A stretch of DNA of 64,000 nt from Haloterrigena gelatinilytica. Lineage in GTDB: Archaea > Halobacteriota > Halobacteria > Halobacteriales > Natrialbaceae. The notes below the pieces were generated by a model that was not told where the DNA came from, made no database searches, and saw nothing but the letters and a program-made list of their open reading frames with translations. This document shows, piece after piece, positions 9,172 through 18,010 of this stretch. Location: positions 1,674,001-1,738,000 of the forward strand of contig NZ_JABUQZ010000001.1 in the NCBI RefSeq assembly GCF_013342145.1, read 5' to 3'. Both the position numbers and the translations under genes were made by a program. Each line of letters begins with the position of its first letter. Positions within the stretch are counted from its first letter, which is position 1.

Positions 9172-9549
9172 ATGGGAATGAACCTCTCGCCGAAGGAGAT
9201 GGAGCGCCTGACCGTCTTCATGGCCGCGGAACTCGCCCGGCGACGCAAGGACCGCGGCGTGAAGCTCAACCACCCCGAGACGGTCGCCTACATCTCCGAC
9301 TGGGCCTGCGAGGCCGCCCGCGAGGGCAAGTCCGTCTCGCAGATCCGCTCGGAGGCGACCCAGCTACTCACCCGCGAGGACGTGATGGACGGCGTCCCCG
9401 AGATGGTCGACATGATCCAGATCGAACCCGTCTTCCCCGACGGGACCAAGCTCGTGACGATCCACGACCCGATCCGGGCCGACGGCCCCGAGCAACTCGA
9501 GACGGTCGATCCGGGGCCCGGAGAGGACCTCGAGGGGGAGGTGGAGTAA
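9172..9549 (+). CDS. ureA: Urease subunit gamma
   Basis: The gamma subunit, 125 residues from the ATG at 9172, which has a strong ribosome-binding site (GGAGGTGA at 9161-9168). A second ATG two codons later ([11 protein letters not shown]) matches the usual start of the family. The core shows [15 protein letters not shown] and [17 protein letters not shown] as expected. The C-terminus has an acidic extension of about 20 residues. The ureG ATG overlaps the ureA stop by one base. Confidence 0.95.
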   Translation: MGMNLSPKEMERLTVFMAAELARRRKDRGVKLNHPETVAYISDWACEAAREGKSVSQIRSEATQLLTREDVMDGVPEMVDMIQIEPVFPDGTKLVTIHDPIRADGPEQLETVDPGPGEDLEGEVE

Positions 9550-10169
9550 TGGGGTACCGAGACGTCGCGAAGGTCGGCCTCGGCGGTCCCGTCGGCTCCG
9601 GGAAGACGGCCCTGGTCAAGCGACTCGTGCCGGAACTCGTCGAGCGCGACTACGAGGTCGGCGTCATCGCCAACGACATCATGACCCAGGAGGACGCCGA
9701 CGTCTTCCGGGAGACGTTCGCCGACCTGCTGCCCGCGGATCTCGTCGAAGGGGTCGAAACCGGTGCCTGTCCGCACACCGGCATCCGCGAGGACCCCTCG
9801 ATGAACCTCGCGGCCGTCGACGAGTTCACCGAGCGCCACCCCGAATTGGACGTCGTCCTGATCGAGAGCGGCGGCGACAACCTCGCCGCGACCTTCAACC
9901 CCGAGCTAGCCGACTACTTCCTGTTCGTCATCTCGGTCGCGGAGGGCGAGGACATCCCGCGCAAGCGCGGGCCCGGCGTCACGCAGGCCGACCTGCTGGT
10001 GGTGAACAAGACGGACCTCGCGCCCCACGTCGACGCCGATCTGGACGTGATCGAAGCGGACGCCAGCGAGGTGCGCGGCGACGATCCGTTCGTCTTCACC
10101 GACTGCAAGGCCGGCGAAGGGATCGGCGACGTGCTCGAGCACGTCGAGCGGGAGGTGCTGTTCGCGTGA
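9549..10169 (+). CDS. ureG: Urease accessory GTPase UreG
   Basis: A 206-residue SIMIBI-class GTPase with the P-loop [15 protein letters not shown] near residues 12-26, and [19 protein letters not shown] and [11 protein letters not shown] as in UreG. It hydrolyses GTP to drive delivery of nickel to apo-urease, in complex with UreD and UreF. The metal-binding pair is visible as CPH in [11 protein letters not shown]. It overlaps ureD by four bases (GTGA). Confidence 0.97.
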   Translation: MGYRDVAKVGLGGPVGSGKTALVKRLVPELVERDYEVGVIANDIMTQEDADVFRETFADLLPADLVEGVETGACPHTGIREDPSMNLAAVDEFTERHPELDVVLIESGGDNLAATFNPELADYFLFVISVAEGEDIPRKRGPGVTQADLLVVNKTDLAPHVDADLDVIEADASEVRGDDPFVFTDCKAGEGIGDVLEHVEREVLFA

Positions 10170-11155
10170 GCGCGGGGCGCTCTTCGTCGGCGGACGAGGG
10201 GACGGCCCTGCCGCCGGCCTTCGAGGGCTACGCCGACGAGTCGCTCGCGCAGGCGCCGGCCGGCGGCCCGGGGAAGAACGGGCTGCTCGAGGCGACGTTC
10301 GCCCGACGGGGCGACGGCCCGACGCGGATGGTCCGCGATCGCGTGAAGGTTCCCTACCACCTGACGGGCACCCTCGAGACCGATCCGGCGCCGGGACTGA
10401 CGACCCTCGTCGCGCAGGAGCCCACCGGCGGCGTGGCGCAGGGCGACCGGCACCGTCTGCGGATCGAGACTCGCGAGGGGGCTCGCGCGCACGCGACGAC
10501 CCAGAGCGCGACGAAGGTCCACGGCATGGACGCCAACTACGCCCACCTCGACGCCTCGCTCCGAGCGGAGTCGGGGAGTTACCTCGAGTACGTGCCGGGT
10601 CCGACGATCGTCAACGAGGACGCGCGCTGTCTCCAGACGATCGACGTCGACCTCGCCGACGACGCCTGCGTCGTCGTCGCGGACGTGCTGGTCCCGGACG
10701 GGTTGACCGACCACGAGCCGTTCGGGTTCGACCACTACCACGCGCGCGTCGAGGCCGAGCACGACGGCCGACTGGTCTGTGCCGACGCCGTCGACCTCCG
10801 GCCGAGCGAGCGCGAGCCGCGCGATCCGGCCAGCGTCGGCGAGTACGGCGTCGTCGGCTCGCTGTACGTCTTCGCGCCCGCCTCGAGCGCCGAGATATCG
10901 GGGGCGGCGGCTGCCGCTCCGGAGACCGACGCGGAACCGGCCACCCTCGAGTCCCTGGTCGAGGGGATCCACGAGCGGCTCTCGGACCGCGACGACGTCG
11001 AAGCGGGCGTCTCCACGCTTCCGCACGAGGCCGGCGCGATCGTTCGCATCCTCGGCGACCGCGAGGCCGACGTGACCGAGACGCTGCGGGCCGCGTGGGA
11101 CGAAACCAGACGGCGGCTACTAGGGGTCGGCGCACCAGCCGACCGGCGATACTGA
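10166..11155 (+). CDS. ureD: Urease accessory protein UreD
   Basis: A 329-residue protein starting at GTG, whose TGA in frame +1 ends ureG. It has family features near residues 60-120: [19 protein letters not shown], then [12 protein letters not shown]. UreD (UreH) is the scaffold that binds apo-urease and recruits UreF and UreG for nickel insertion. An alanine/acidic-rich segment near residues 240-265 is probably a disordered haloarchaeal insertion. The stop overlaps the ureE ATG (TGATG). Confidence 0.93.
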   Translation: MSAGRSSSADEGTALPPAFEGYADESLAQAPAGGPGKNGLLEATFARRGDGPTRMVRDRVKVPYHLTGTLETDPAPGLTTLVAQEPTGGVAQGDRHRLRIETREGARAHATTQSATKVHGMDANYAHLDASLRAESGSYLEYVPGPTIVNEDARCLQTIDVDLADDACVVVADVLVPDGLTDHEPFGFDHYHARVEAEHDGRLVCADAVDLRPSEREPRDPASVGEYGVVGSLYVFAPASSAEISGAAAAAPETDAEPATLESLVEGIHERLSDRDDVEAGVSTLPHEAGAIVRILGDREADVTETLRAAWDETRRRLLGVGAPADRRY

Positions 11156-11814
11156 TGGAGCGAATCGATGGCATCGTCGGCAACGTCCACGCCGACGACG
11201 AACTGGCCGCGTTACGGGCGGAACACGAGGAACGCGGGACCCTCGAGCGCGTCGTCATCGACGCGGACAACCGCCGGCGTTCGCGGTTCCGCGCGACGAC
11301 CGACGCCGGAACGGACGTCGGCGTTATCGTCGACACGGCCGCGGTCTCGGCCGGCGACGTGCTGCTGGTCGAGGCCGACCGGATGATCGTCGTCGCCTTC
11401 GAACCGCGGGACGCGCTGGCCGTCTCGCTGCCCGATGCGACCGACGAGGCGCTCGCGGCCGCGGTCGAACTCGGCCATCGCATCGGCAACCAGCACTGGG
11501 ATCTGGCGGTCGAGGACGGAGTCGTCTACGTCCCGCTCGAGGCCGACCGCCACATCGTCGAGCGCGTCGTCGCCGACGTCGTCCCGGGCTCGGAGGTTCG
11601 GGAGACGACCGTCGAGGCGGACCTGTTCGTGACGGATATCGACGACGCCGGCGCTCGCGGCGTCGATCACGACCACGGCCACGAGGGGGATCACGACCAC
11701 GGCCACACCCACGAACACGGCGGACACGCGCACGGGCACGACGGACAGGGCCACGACCACGCCGAACACGGCCACGGTCACGACCACTCTCACGAACACG
11801 ACCATGACCACTGA
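11155..11814 (+). CDS. ureE: Urease accessory nickel metallochaperone UreE
   Basis: A 219-residue protein from the ATG at 11155. Residues 1 to about 150 are the UreE core; the family pattern HRIGNQHWDL is clear near residue 105. From about residue 169 to the end the chain becomes a histidine-rich tail with 21 His alternating with Asp, Glu and Gly. Such tails bind and store nickel in bacterial UreE, and this one is long. The protein would pass nickel to UreG. It overlaps ureF by 11 bases. Confidence 0.95.
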   Translation: MERIDGIVGNVHADDELAALRAEHEERGTLERVVIDADNRRRSRFRATTDAGTDVGVIVDTAAVSAGDVLLVEADRMIVVAFEPRDALAVSLPDATDEALAAAVELGHRIGNQHWDLAVEDGVVYVPLEADRHIVERVVADVVPGSEVRETTVEADLFVTDIDDAGARGVDHDHGHEGDHDHGHTHEHGGHAHGHDGQGHDHAEHGHGHDHSHEHDHDH

Positions 11815-12628
11815 ACGGGACGCGGAACCGGACCCTCCGGAGCCGAACGCGGACTCGGACCGGACACCGGCTTCAGGCCGGGTCTCGGACTCGAGTGCAG
11901 ACGCGAGCGCGTTCCTCTCGGCGCTTCGGCTCTCGGACTCGTTCCTACCGGTCGGCGGGTACACGGCCTCCTACGGCCTCGAGCAGTACATCAACGAGGA
12001 CCGGATCGGAGACGGCGACGATCTGCGGGAGCTGATCGCGGCCTACCTCCGGCGCGTGGTCGGTCCCTGCGAGACCGTGGCGCTGGCCAACGCCCACGCG
12101 GCGAGCGCGGCGGGGGACCTCGAGGCGCTGCTGGCGGTCGACGAGCGCCTTCACGCGGTAACCATGCCTCGCGAGTTCCGCGAGAGTTCGACGAAAGCCG
12201 GGGCGAAGCTCTGTGAGCTACTGGCCGAGACCGACACTAAGAACGGCGCCGAGGGTTCTGACGAAACCGAGTCCGACGGCTCCGACCTCGAGTCGGCCTT
12301 CGTCGATGCCGTCGCGGCCGACGAGACGCCGGGCCACTACCCGGTCGCCTTCGGCGTCGTCGCGCAGGCGCGCGGGCTCTCGCGACGCGAGGCCTGCCTG
12401 GCCCACGCCCACTCGTTCGTGACGGGGTTGCTGGGCGCGGCCCAACGGCTCGGCCGGTTCGGCCACACGGATATCCAGTCGGTGCTCGCGGCCCTCGAGC
12501 CCGCGATCACCGCGGTCTGCGAGCGCCACGTCGACGACGAGCCGGAAGCGATGGTTTCGTTCGCACCGCTGGCCGAGATCATGGGGATGCGCCACGAGCG
12601 CGCGGGGCGGCGACTGTTCATGAGTTGA
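11804..12628 (+). CDS. ureF: Urease accessory protein UreF
   Basis: A 274-residue protein. The UreF fold begins near residue 36 (FLSALRLSDSFLPVGGYTASYGLE), preceded by an acidic low-complexity leader. A second acidic insert lies near residues 145-165. The C-terminal half ends in ..AEIMGMRHERAGRRLFMS, the expected UreF tail. It bridges UreD and UreG in the activation complex. It is the last gene of the operon. No dedicated nickel permease lies inside this window. Confidence 0.95.
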   Translation: MTTERDAEPDPPEPNADSDRTPASGRVSDSSADASAFLSALRLSDSFLPVGGYTASYGLEQYINEDRIGDGDDLRELIAAYLRRVVGPCETVALANAHAASAAGDLEALLAVDERLHAVTMPREFRESSTKAGAKLCELLAETDTKNGAEGSDETESDGSDLESAFVDAVAADETPGHYPVAFGVVAQARGLSRREACLAHAHSFVTGLLGAAQRLGRFGHTDIQSVLAALEPAITAVCERHVDDEPEAMVSFAPLAEIMGMRHERAGRRLFMS

Positions 12629-12659
12629 CGGACCGCTCGGGCAGGGGACTCCCGAGGGG

Positions 12660-12667
12660 TTATAAAC
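12660..12667 (+). promoter_or_regulatory. TATA element for the glycosyltransferase gene
   Basis: TTATAAAC lies 30 bases past ureF and about 61 bases before the ATG at 12728, predicting a transcript start near 12690 and a leader of roughly 38 bases. It separates the next gene from the urease operon. Confidence 0.5.
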
Positions 12668-12727
12668 TGCCGGACGGCTGAGGGAACGTCCTATTCGCGT
12701 TCGCCGTTTACTTCGGCCGCCGACAGC

Positions 12728-13822
12728 ATGAAGATAGCATACATCAGCGCGTCGAACCCGATTGGTTCGATCGGCGGCGCGGCGAACACGGCCGGCAAGT
12801 GGATCGACGAACTCCGCGAGCGAGGCGTCGAAATCGACGTCATCTGCCGCGGCGAATCGGACGCCTCGCGCGTCGTGGACGGAATCGAGGTCACGGAACT
12901 GGCCGGCTTCCGGCCGCGCGACGAAATCGCAACACGGCTAGCGGACGGGGAGTACGACGTCGCGCTCGTGCAAGACCTCTGGGCCGATATCGCGCTCGAG
13001 GCGGCCGCGGAGCACGGTGTCCCGACCGTTCTCTCGCTGACGACGACCCACGCGACGGAGGGAGTCGTCGCCGAGCTCTCGCCGACGCGGTTCGTCGCGA
13101 ACTCGCGGTACACCCAGCAGTGGATCACGAGCGTCTGGGGGCGCGACTCGACGCTCGTCTACCCGCACATCGACTTCGACTTCTACACCGCGCCCGAGGG
13201 GCCGTCGGATCGGATCTCGATGATCAACCCGATCGACATGAAGGGCGGACACACCTTCCGAGCGGTCGCCGAGCGGTTCCCCGACCGGGACTTCCTGGCG
13301 AAGGGCGGCTGGTACGGTTTCCGAAACGACGACTTCAGCTGGGACGTCGAGGCGCTGCACCTCCAGGGCAGCACGTTCCACGACGCCCCGTCCGACGTTC
13401 CTGAGGCGGAGATCCTGGAGCGCGGCCCGACCGACGCGGAGTTCGACGACCTCGAGAACGTCGCGTTCACGAGCGAGCCGGGAATTCTGGAGGTCTACGC
13501 GAAGACGGGCGTGTTGCTGGTGCCGTCCGTCTGGGCGGAGACGTTCGGCCGCGTCGTCCTCGAGGCGATGTGGAATCGGATTCCGGTCGTCGCGAGCCAC
13601 CGCGGCGGGCTGCCGGAGGCCTGCGGCGGCGCGGGCCTGCTCGTCGACGAGTACACCGATTCGGACGCCTGGGCCGAAGCGATCGAGAAACTCGACGACC
13701 CGGACGTCTACGAGGGGTTCGCGGAGCGAGGGCGCGAGCGCGCCGAGGCGTACAGAGACCGGCTCCCCGAACAGATCGACGCGCTGGAAACCGTGCTGGC
13801 GGAGGCGGCGGCCGAGGGATAG
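12728..13822 (+). CDS. GT-B glycosyltransferase (family 4-like)
   Basis: A 364-residue GT-B glycosyltransferase. The N-terminal lobe starts MKIAYISASNPIGSIGGAANTAGKW, with the glycine loop of the family. The C-terminal lobe has VPSVWAETFGRVVLEAMWNRIPVVASHRGGLPE (about residues 262-294), the nucleotide-sugar-binding E-x7-E type element. No membrane segments or signal are seen, so it acts in the cytoplasm. The acceptor is unknown. It has its own promoter and converges with the winged-helix gene, so there is no operon clue. It may decorate cell-surface glycans or lipids. Confidence 0.85.
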   Translation: MKIAYISASNPIGSIGGAANTAGKWIDELRERGVEIDVICRGESDASRVVDGIEVTELAGFRPRDEIATRLADGEYDVALVQDLWADIALEAAAEHGVPTVLSLTTTHATEGVVAELSPTRFVANSRYTQQWITSVWGRDSTLVYPHIDFDFYTAPEGPSDRISMINPIDMKGGHTFRAVAERFPDRDFLAKGGWYGFRNDDFSWDVEALHLQGSTFHDAPSDVPEAEILERGPTDAEFDDLENVAFTSEPGILEVYAKTGVLLVPSVWAETFGRVVLEAMWNRIPVVASHRGGLPEACGGAGLLVDEYTDSDAWAEAIEKLDDPDVYEGFAERGRERAEAYRDRLPEQIDALETVLAEAAAEG

Positions 13823-13853
13823 CGCGAGAAACGACTCGAACTCGAGTCCGGAC

Positions 13854-14267
13854 TCAGTTTCGGTCGGGCCGCGGCGCGTTCTCGTATTCGACCATCTTCT
13901 CGGATTTATCGGAAATCGTTCCGTAGATCCGCTCGAGCGTCGCCTCGGCCTGCAGCAGGTTGTGTCGCTCGAGGAACGCCCGGCCCTCGTCGGTCAGGCC
14001 GTAGAACTTCCAGGGGTAGCCCTGCCGGCGCTCGTCGTCGGGCAGCGCGACCTCCTCGACGATCCCGGCGTCGATCAGCTTCTGGACGTGTTTGTAGACG
14101 GTCGCGTCGCTGACGCTGGGATTTAGCTCCTCGAGTTCGTACATCGAGGGCAGCCCCTCGGGGTGTTGGAGGATGTTGGCGACGATCGCGAACCGGGTCT
14201 CCTGGGTGACGAAGTGGAGGAGTTCGCGCCCCGCTGCCCCGTCGGCCGCGCCCACGTCGGTACTCAT
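13854..14267 (-). CDS. Winged-helix transcriptional regulator (PadR/phiH-repressor-like)
   Basis: A 137-residue protein from the ATG at 14267. It is a winged helix: ELEELNPSVSDATVYKHVQKLIDAGIVEEV (about residues 45-74) is the recognition-helix region, followed by a wing (QGYPWKFYGLTDEGRAFL) and a short C-terminal helix for dimer formation. Immediately upstream lie overlapping TTTAC/GTAAA palindromes, so it probably represses itself and perhaps the divergent gene at 14421. The effector is unknown. Confidence 0.85.
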   Translation of the reverse strand: MSTDVGAADGAAGRELLHFVTQETRFAIVANILQHPEGLPSMYELEELNPSVSDATVYKHVQKLIDAGIVEEVALPDDERRQGYPWKFYGLTDEGRAFLERHNLLQAEATLERIYGTISDKSEKMVEYENAPRPDRN

Positions 14268-14298
14268 GCGAGGCCCTACGGACCCCTCCACCAAGTAG

Positions 14299-14335
14299 TT
14301 TACCCTGGAGTAAATTACTCTGGGGTAATTTACCC
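14299..14335. promoter_or_regulatory. Three overlapping palindromes, probable operator
   Basis: Within 37 bases sit TTTACCCTGGAGTAAA (14299-14314), ATTACTCTGGGGTAAT (14314-14329) and GGGTAATTTACCC (14323-14335). All share TTAC/GTAA half-sites. They lie 32-68 bases before the winged-helix gene's ATG, where a repressor would block its promoter. I infer they bind that regulator's dimers; the A/T-rich core may also be the TATA element. Confidence 0.6.
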
Positions 14336-14420
14336 GCGTAGACTCTCCAGGGGCCGGCCGCGTTTCGGAAACGGAAACCGTGGAGCAAACCCTATTGTCG
14401 TCTCCTTTGAACCGTGGGGT

Positions 14421-14975
14421 ATGACCGACGAGTCGCCGCCCGTTCCCGAGGCAGTGCTCACGAGCGCGACGGAGCGCCTCGAGGCCGAGGAGCGCTCGCT
14501 CGCGGACAACGAGGAACTGCTCCGCGCGCTGAGCGATCTGACGCCGATCTACGAGACCGAGCGCTCGTATTTCGTCCTCGGGAACTACGATCCCGGACCG
14601 ATGGGTCGGCTGGATCTCGTCGTCGACCGCCTCAACCGGCGCGACGACGCCTACGCGTTCCTCATGAGCGACGTCCGCGGCGACTGGGAGAACGGCATCG
14701 CGAAGTTCTGCCTGCTCGCGGACCTCGTGAGCCACGTCGTCGGCGTCGCCGAGAAGGAGCCCAGCGGCTTCCTCGTCGAACAGGGGTTGCTCGCGGGCAC
14801 CGAGGAGTACTTCGAGAAGACCCACGTCCTGAAGCGGGCGTACCCCGACGCCGACGAGGACCACCCCTACGGCTGGATGGAGGACGGGGTCTTCGAGTTG
14901 TTCGAGTCCGAGGGACGGCTGTACGAGTGGCGGACCGAGGACGAACTGCGCGAGGCCGTCGCGGAGATTCCGTGA
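14421..14975 (+). CDS. Conserved hypothetical protein
   Basis: A 184-residue soluble protein, starting at the ATG at 14421 just after a G-rich run (GTGGGGT). I do not recognise a domain. It is acidic, with no membrane segment or signal, and contains a mixed helix/strand pattern such as YETERSYFVLGNYDPGPMGRL. It diverges from the winged-helix regulator across a 153-base gap that holds the operator, so it may be under that regulator's control. It converges with the aldo/keto reductase. Confidence 0.75.
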   Translation: MTDESPPVPEAVLTSATERLEAEERSLADNEELLRALSDLTPIYETERSYFVLGNYDPGPMGRLDLVVDRLNRRDDAYAFLMSDVRGDWENGIAKFCLLADLVSHVVGVAEKEPSGFLVEQGLLAGTEEYFEKTHVLKRAYPDADEDHPYGWMEDGVFELFESEGRLYEWRTEDELREAVAEIP

Positions 14976-15008
14976 GCCCGAGACGGCATCGCCCTCCCAG
15001 TCACAGCC

Positions 15009-15983
15009 TCAGCTGTGGCCCGACACCGGCACCGGCTCGTACGGTTCCTCGAGGTAGGCGATATCGGACGCGGAGAGATCGATCTCGAGCGCCTCGACGG
15101 CCTGCTCGAGGTGTTTGACGCTGGTCGTCCCGACGATCGGGGCGTCGACCCAGTCCTTGTGGAGCAGCCACGCCAGCGAAATTTGGGCCATCGTCGCGCC
15201 CTTCTCGGCGGCGATCTCGGCGACGCGCTCGTTGATCTCCCGGCCGCCGCCCTCGCGGTAGGGGTGGTCGTACAGGTGCTCCTCCGTCTCGCCGCGGGTC
15301 GTCGCGTCGATCTCCTCGTGGGGCCGGGTGAGATAGCCCCGCGCCAGCGGCGACCACGGCACGACGCCGACGTCTTCCTTCTCGCAGAGCGGCAACATCT
15401 CTCGCTCCTCCTCGCGGTAGACGAGGTTGTAGTGGTTCTGCATCGTGACGAACCGCTCGAGGCCCAGCCGATCGCTCGTATGGAGCGACTCGGCGAACTG
15501 GTGGGCCCACATCGAGGAGGCGCCGAGATAGCGGACGTGCCTCCGGCGGACGGCGTCGTCCAACGCCCGCATCGTGGTCTCGATCGGGGTGTCGTCGTCC
15601 CAGCGGTGGATCTGGTAGAGGTCGATCGTGTCCATCCCGAGTCGTTCGCGGCTCGCTTCGAGCTCCTGCTCGATCGCCTTCCGGGAGAGCCCGCCCGAGT
15701 TCGGATCGTCCTCGCGCATCCGGAAGTAGCCCTTCGTCGCGACGACCGACTCCTCGCGGTGGCCCTCGAGGGCCTCGCCCAGAATGCGTTCGGACTCGCC
15801 CTTCGAGTACATGTTCGCGGTATCGAAGAAGTTGATCCCGAGGTCGATCGCCCGCTCGATGATTTCCGTGCTCTCCTCGTCGTCTAAGACCCACTCGCGC
15901 CAGTCGCTCGAGCCGAAGCTCATACAGCCCAGACAGAGGCGACTGACTTCCATGCCGGTCGAACCGAGCGTGGTGTACTCCAT
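15009..15983 (-). CDS. Aldo/keto reductase
   Basis: A 324-residue NADPH-dependent reductase from the ATG at 15983 (MEYTTLGSTGMEVSRLCLG). It is a TIM-barrel with the catalytic tetrad visible: Asp in FFDTANMYS, the Tyr of the same motif, Lys in VATKGYF and His in YQIHRWD. The C-terminal NADP-binding region reads APIVGTTSVKHLEQAVEAL. It reduces aldehydes or ketones; the closest subgroup is the YajO/Tas-like one. The frame stays open upstream, but the extra ~24 codons lack a family match. No operon partner. Confidence 0.93.
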   Translation of the reverse strand: MEYTTLGSTGMEVSRLCLGCMSFGSSDWREWVLDDEESTEIIERAIDLGINFFDTANMYSKGESERILGEALEGHREESVVATKGYFRMREDDPNSGGLSRKAIEQELEASRERLGMDTIDLYQIHRWDDDTPIETTMRALDDAVRRRHVRYLGASSMWAHQFAESLHTSDRLGLERFVTMQNHYNLVYREEEREMLPLCEKEDVGVVPWSPLARGYLTRPHEEIDATTRGETEEHLYDHPYREGGGREINERVAEIAAEKGATMAQISLAWLLHKDWVDAPIVGTTSVKHLEQAVEALEIDLSASDIAYLEEPYEPVPVSGHS

Positions 15984-16118
15984 ACCGGGTGGACGGCCGC
16001 CCGCGAAAAAACAGTACGTGACGGGGCAACCGACACTCGCCGAGCGATCAACCATCGCGAGCGACAGGTCGGATTCCCGTTATTTTTTAGTGCGATCGCG
16101 TCGTACCGCCGCCCGCCT

Positions 16119-16211
16119 ATGGCGGACGAACGCACCGACCGAGACGCGAACCGCACCGACGACAGTGGGATCGTCTCGCGAATCAAGCGCGTATTCAGTC
16201 GCGGCGACTGA
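16119..16211 (+). CDS. Possible 30-residue microprotein
   Basis: ATG at 16119 opens 30 codons: an acidic first half and a basic amphipathic end (RIKRVFSRGD). A TATA-like run TTATTTTTTA at 16080-16089 sits about 30-35 bases upstream, the spacing of a leaderless gene, which is the main support. No family is recognised. It lies between the aldo/keto reductase promoter and a noncoding repeat region. Confidence 0.4.
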   Translation: MADERTDRDANRTDDSGIVSRIKRVFSRGD

Positions 16212-16840
16212 ACCGGCCGCCATCGATCGGTTTCGTTCGATTTTCCGTTTTTCTCGCACCGATGTACGAGCGAGTGTCGTCGAGAGAAGACTCGAGTGGC
16301 TCGAACTGTGCGCAGTACGGTCTCGAGACGGTGTGCTCCGAACCGTGCAATCGACGGACGGTGGCGCGCGCTGGGCCGCGGTGAACGATAGCGAACGGGG
16401 AGCGAAGCGACCCGTGGGCCAGTGAACCGCGGCACGGAGCCGCGCGAGGGGCGAGGACCGCAGTCGGTTGGGGAGGGCATGGCCATCCCCGTTGCCACGG
16501 TAGCAGAACACCGAACGAGCCTTCGAACACGTCAGCGGACGACTCCGACCGAGTTCCGCGTGACTGGACGGATCTGTCGTCGACGCTCCGAAACGGTTCG
16601 ATCACGCTACTCCCGTGGCAACGGGGATTTCCACATCCTTCCCAACCGATTCGCTCGGTCGTTTCGCTCCCTCGCTCATCCACTGGAAGACACAGAGCGT
16701 CTTCCAAGCCTTCACTCGCTTCGCTCGTGAAGACCTCGCGCGGTTTCACGCCGCGGTTCACCGCCGACATCCGAATTCGAATCTCGTTTCGCGCTCCGAA
16801 ATCAGATACGCGGCCGATCCCGTGAGCGATGGCGAATACG
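16212..16840. repeat. Noncoding region with a nested inverted repeat
   Basis: About 630 bases without a credible gene. Matching arms are GTGAACCGCGGC (16422-16433) with its complement at 16750-16761; CCGCGCGAGG (16440-16449) with 16734-16743; TCGGTTGGG (16464-16472) with 16641-16649; and ATCCCCGTTGCCACGG (16485-16500) with 16613-16628, all perfect and in nested order. The whole is ~340 bases. A separate small hairpin sits at 16711-16731 (TTCAC...GTGAA). It may be two head-to-head copies of a dispersed element or a miniature element; no transposase is present. Confidence 0.6.
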
Positions 16841-18010
16841 CTACAGGGAGTCGCTGTTGAGCCGCGCGATCCCGATCCTGACCGCGAGGTAGCCGCCGAC
16901 CGCGACGAGACAGTAGGTCGCGAGCGACAGCCACGTCGTCGCCGTGGCGCTGCCGATGGCGAACTTGGCGACGGTGTTGGCCGGGTGTTCGGGGAGCAAC
17001 GTGGCCAGCACCAGCGTGCCGACGATCCCGCCGGAGTAGGCGAGTTGGGCCTGCCGCCTATCGGGGGCGACGAGCGCGACGCCCGCCCCGGCCGCGGTGA
17101 CGGCGAGCGCCAGCGCCGCGACCAGGACGATCAGCGCCGCCGGCGCGGCGATCACCGTCCCGTTGAACGCGAGCAGCAGCAGCCAGGCGACCGCCTGTAC
17201 CGGCGCCAGCGCGGCGATCGTCAGGAGCTTCGCGTCGGCCACGTCCACGAGCGAGAGCGGACTGACTCGGAGCAGTTCCAGCGTCCCGCGGGATCGCTCC
17301 TCGATCAGCGAGTCGACGACGATCGAGCCGCTGATGAACACCGGCAGGAACAGCAACAGCGGAACGAGGATCGTGTAGGTGAACTCGAGGTACGGGCTCG
17401 CGCCGACCTCGTCGGGGACGTCGAGCGGTGGCGCCTCCAGGGCGTCGGCGTTGGCGAGTCGCTCCTCGTGCTCGAGGGTCTCGAGGAGCTCCTGGAGCTG
17501 GACGATCAGCAGCGTCGTCTCCAGCCCCCCGTCGGGGACGGTCGCGTCGACGACCAGTCGCCCGTCCGCGTCCCTGGTCACCTCGAGGACGGCCGCGACC
17601 TGGCCCTCGTCGAAGGCCGCGAACGCGTCGGCTCTGGAGTCGGCGGCCGTCGGCTCGAGGCCGTCCTGTTCGGTGGCGAGCTGGCTGAGCCGTTCGATAT
17701 CGGCTTCGTCGGCGCCGGTGATAGCGACCCGGTTATCGGAGTCGCCGACGGAGCTCGGATCGTACAGCGAGACGAGCCCGACGACCAGAAACGAGGAGAA
17801 GGCCGCGATGACCAGCTGGATCGCCAGCGCGAGCACGATGGTCTTCTCGGAGCGCAGCGACCCGAGTTCGCGGCGGGCGACGGCCCAGCGCGGGCCGAAC
17901 GGCAGGGCGAATCGAGAGTCGCCGTCGCCGGCCGGTTCCGGCGGGTTCGGTCCGCGCCGGATCGGCGTCGACTCGTCGCTCGAGGCGTCAGCGCCGTGAT
18001 CACGCGACAA
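16841..18010 (-). CDS. ABC-2 type exporter permease
   Basis: A 389-residue membrane protein, last gene of a three-gene exporter operon. An N-terminal membrane helix (about residues 60-82) is followed by a large extracytoplasmic domain (~85-200), then five to six helices starting near 205. VDSLIEERSRGTLELLRVSPLSL is the conserved cytoplasmic element of NatB/ABC-2 permeases. It overlaps the preceding gene by 11 bases. With the ATPase and the fusion permease it should export ions, lipids or peptides; substrate unknown. Confidence 0.85.
   Translation of the reverse strand: MSRDHGADASSDESTPIRRGPNPPEPAGDGDSRFALPFGPRWAVARRELGSLRSEKTIVLALAIQLVIAAFSSFLVVGLVSLYDPSSVGDSDNRVAITGADEADIERLSQLATEQDGLEPTAADSRADAFAAFDEGQVAAVLEVTRDADGRLVVDATVPDGGLETTLLIVQLQELLETLEHEERLANADALEAPPLDVPDEVGASPYLEFTYTILVPLLLFLPVFISGSIVVDSLIEERSRGTLELLRVSPLSLVDVADAKLLTIAALAPVQAVAWLLLLAFNGTVIAAPAALIVLVAALALAVTAAGAGVALVAPDRRQAQLAYSGGIVGTLVLATLLPEHPANTVAKFAIGSATATTWLSLATYCLVAVGGYLAVRIGIARLNSDSL

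Noticed and set aside
7224-9269. A 681-codon minus-strand frame opposite ureC
   Set aside because: Typical antisense shadow; ureC has every catalytic residue.
16422-16761. Treating the inverted repeat as a CRISPR array or insertion sequence
   Set aside because: There are no regularly spaced direct repeats and no transposase.
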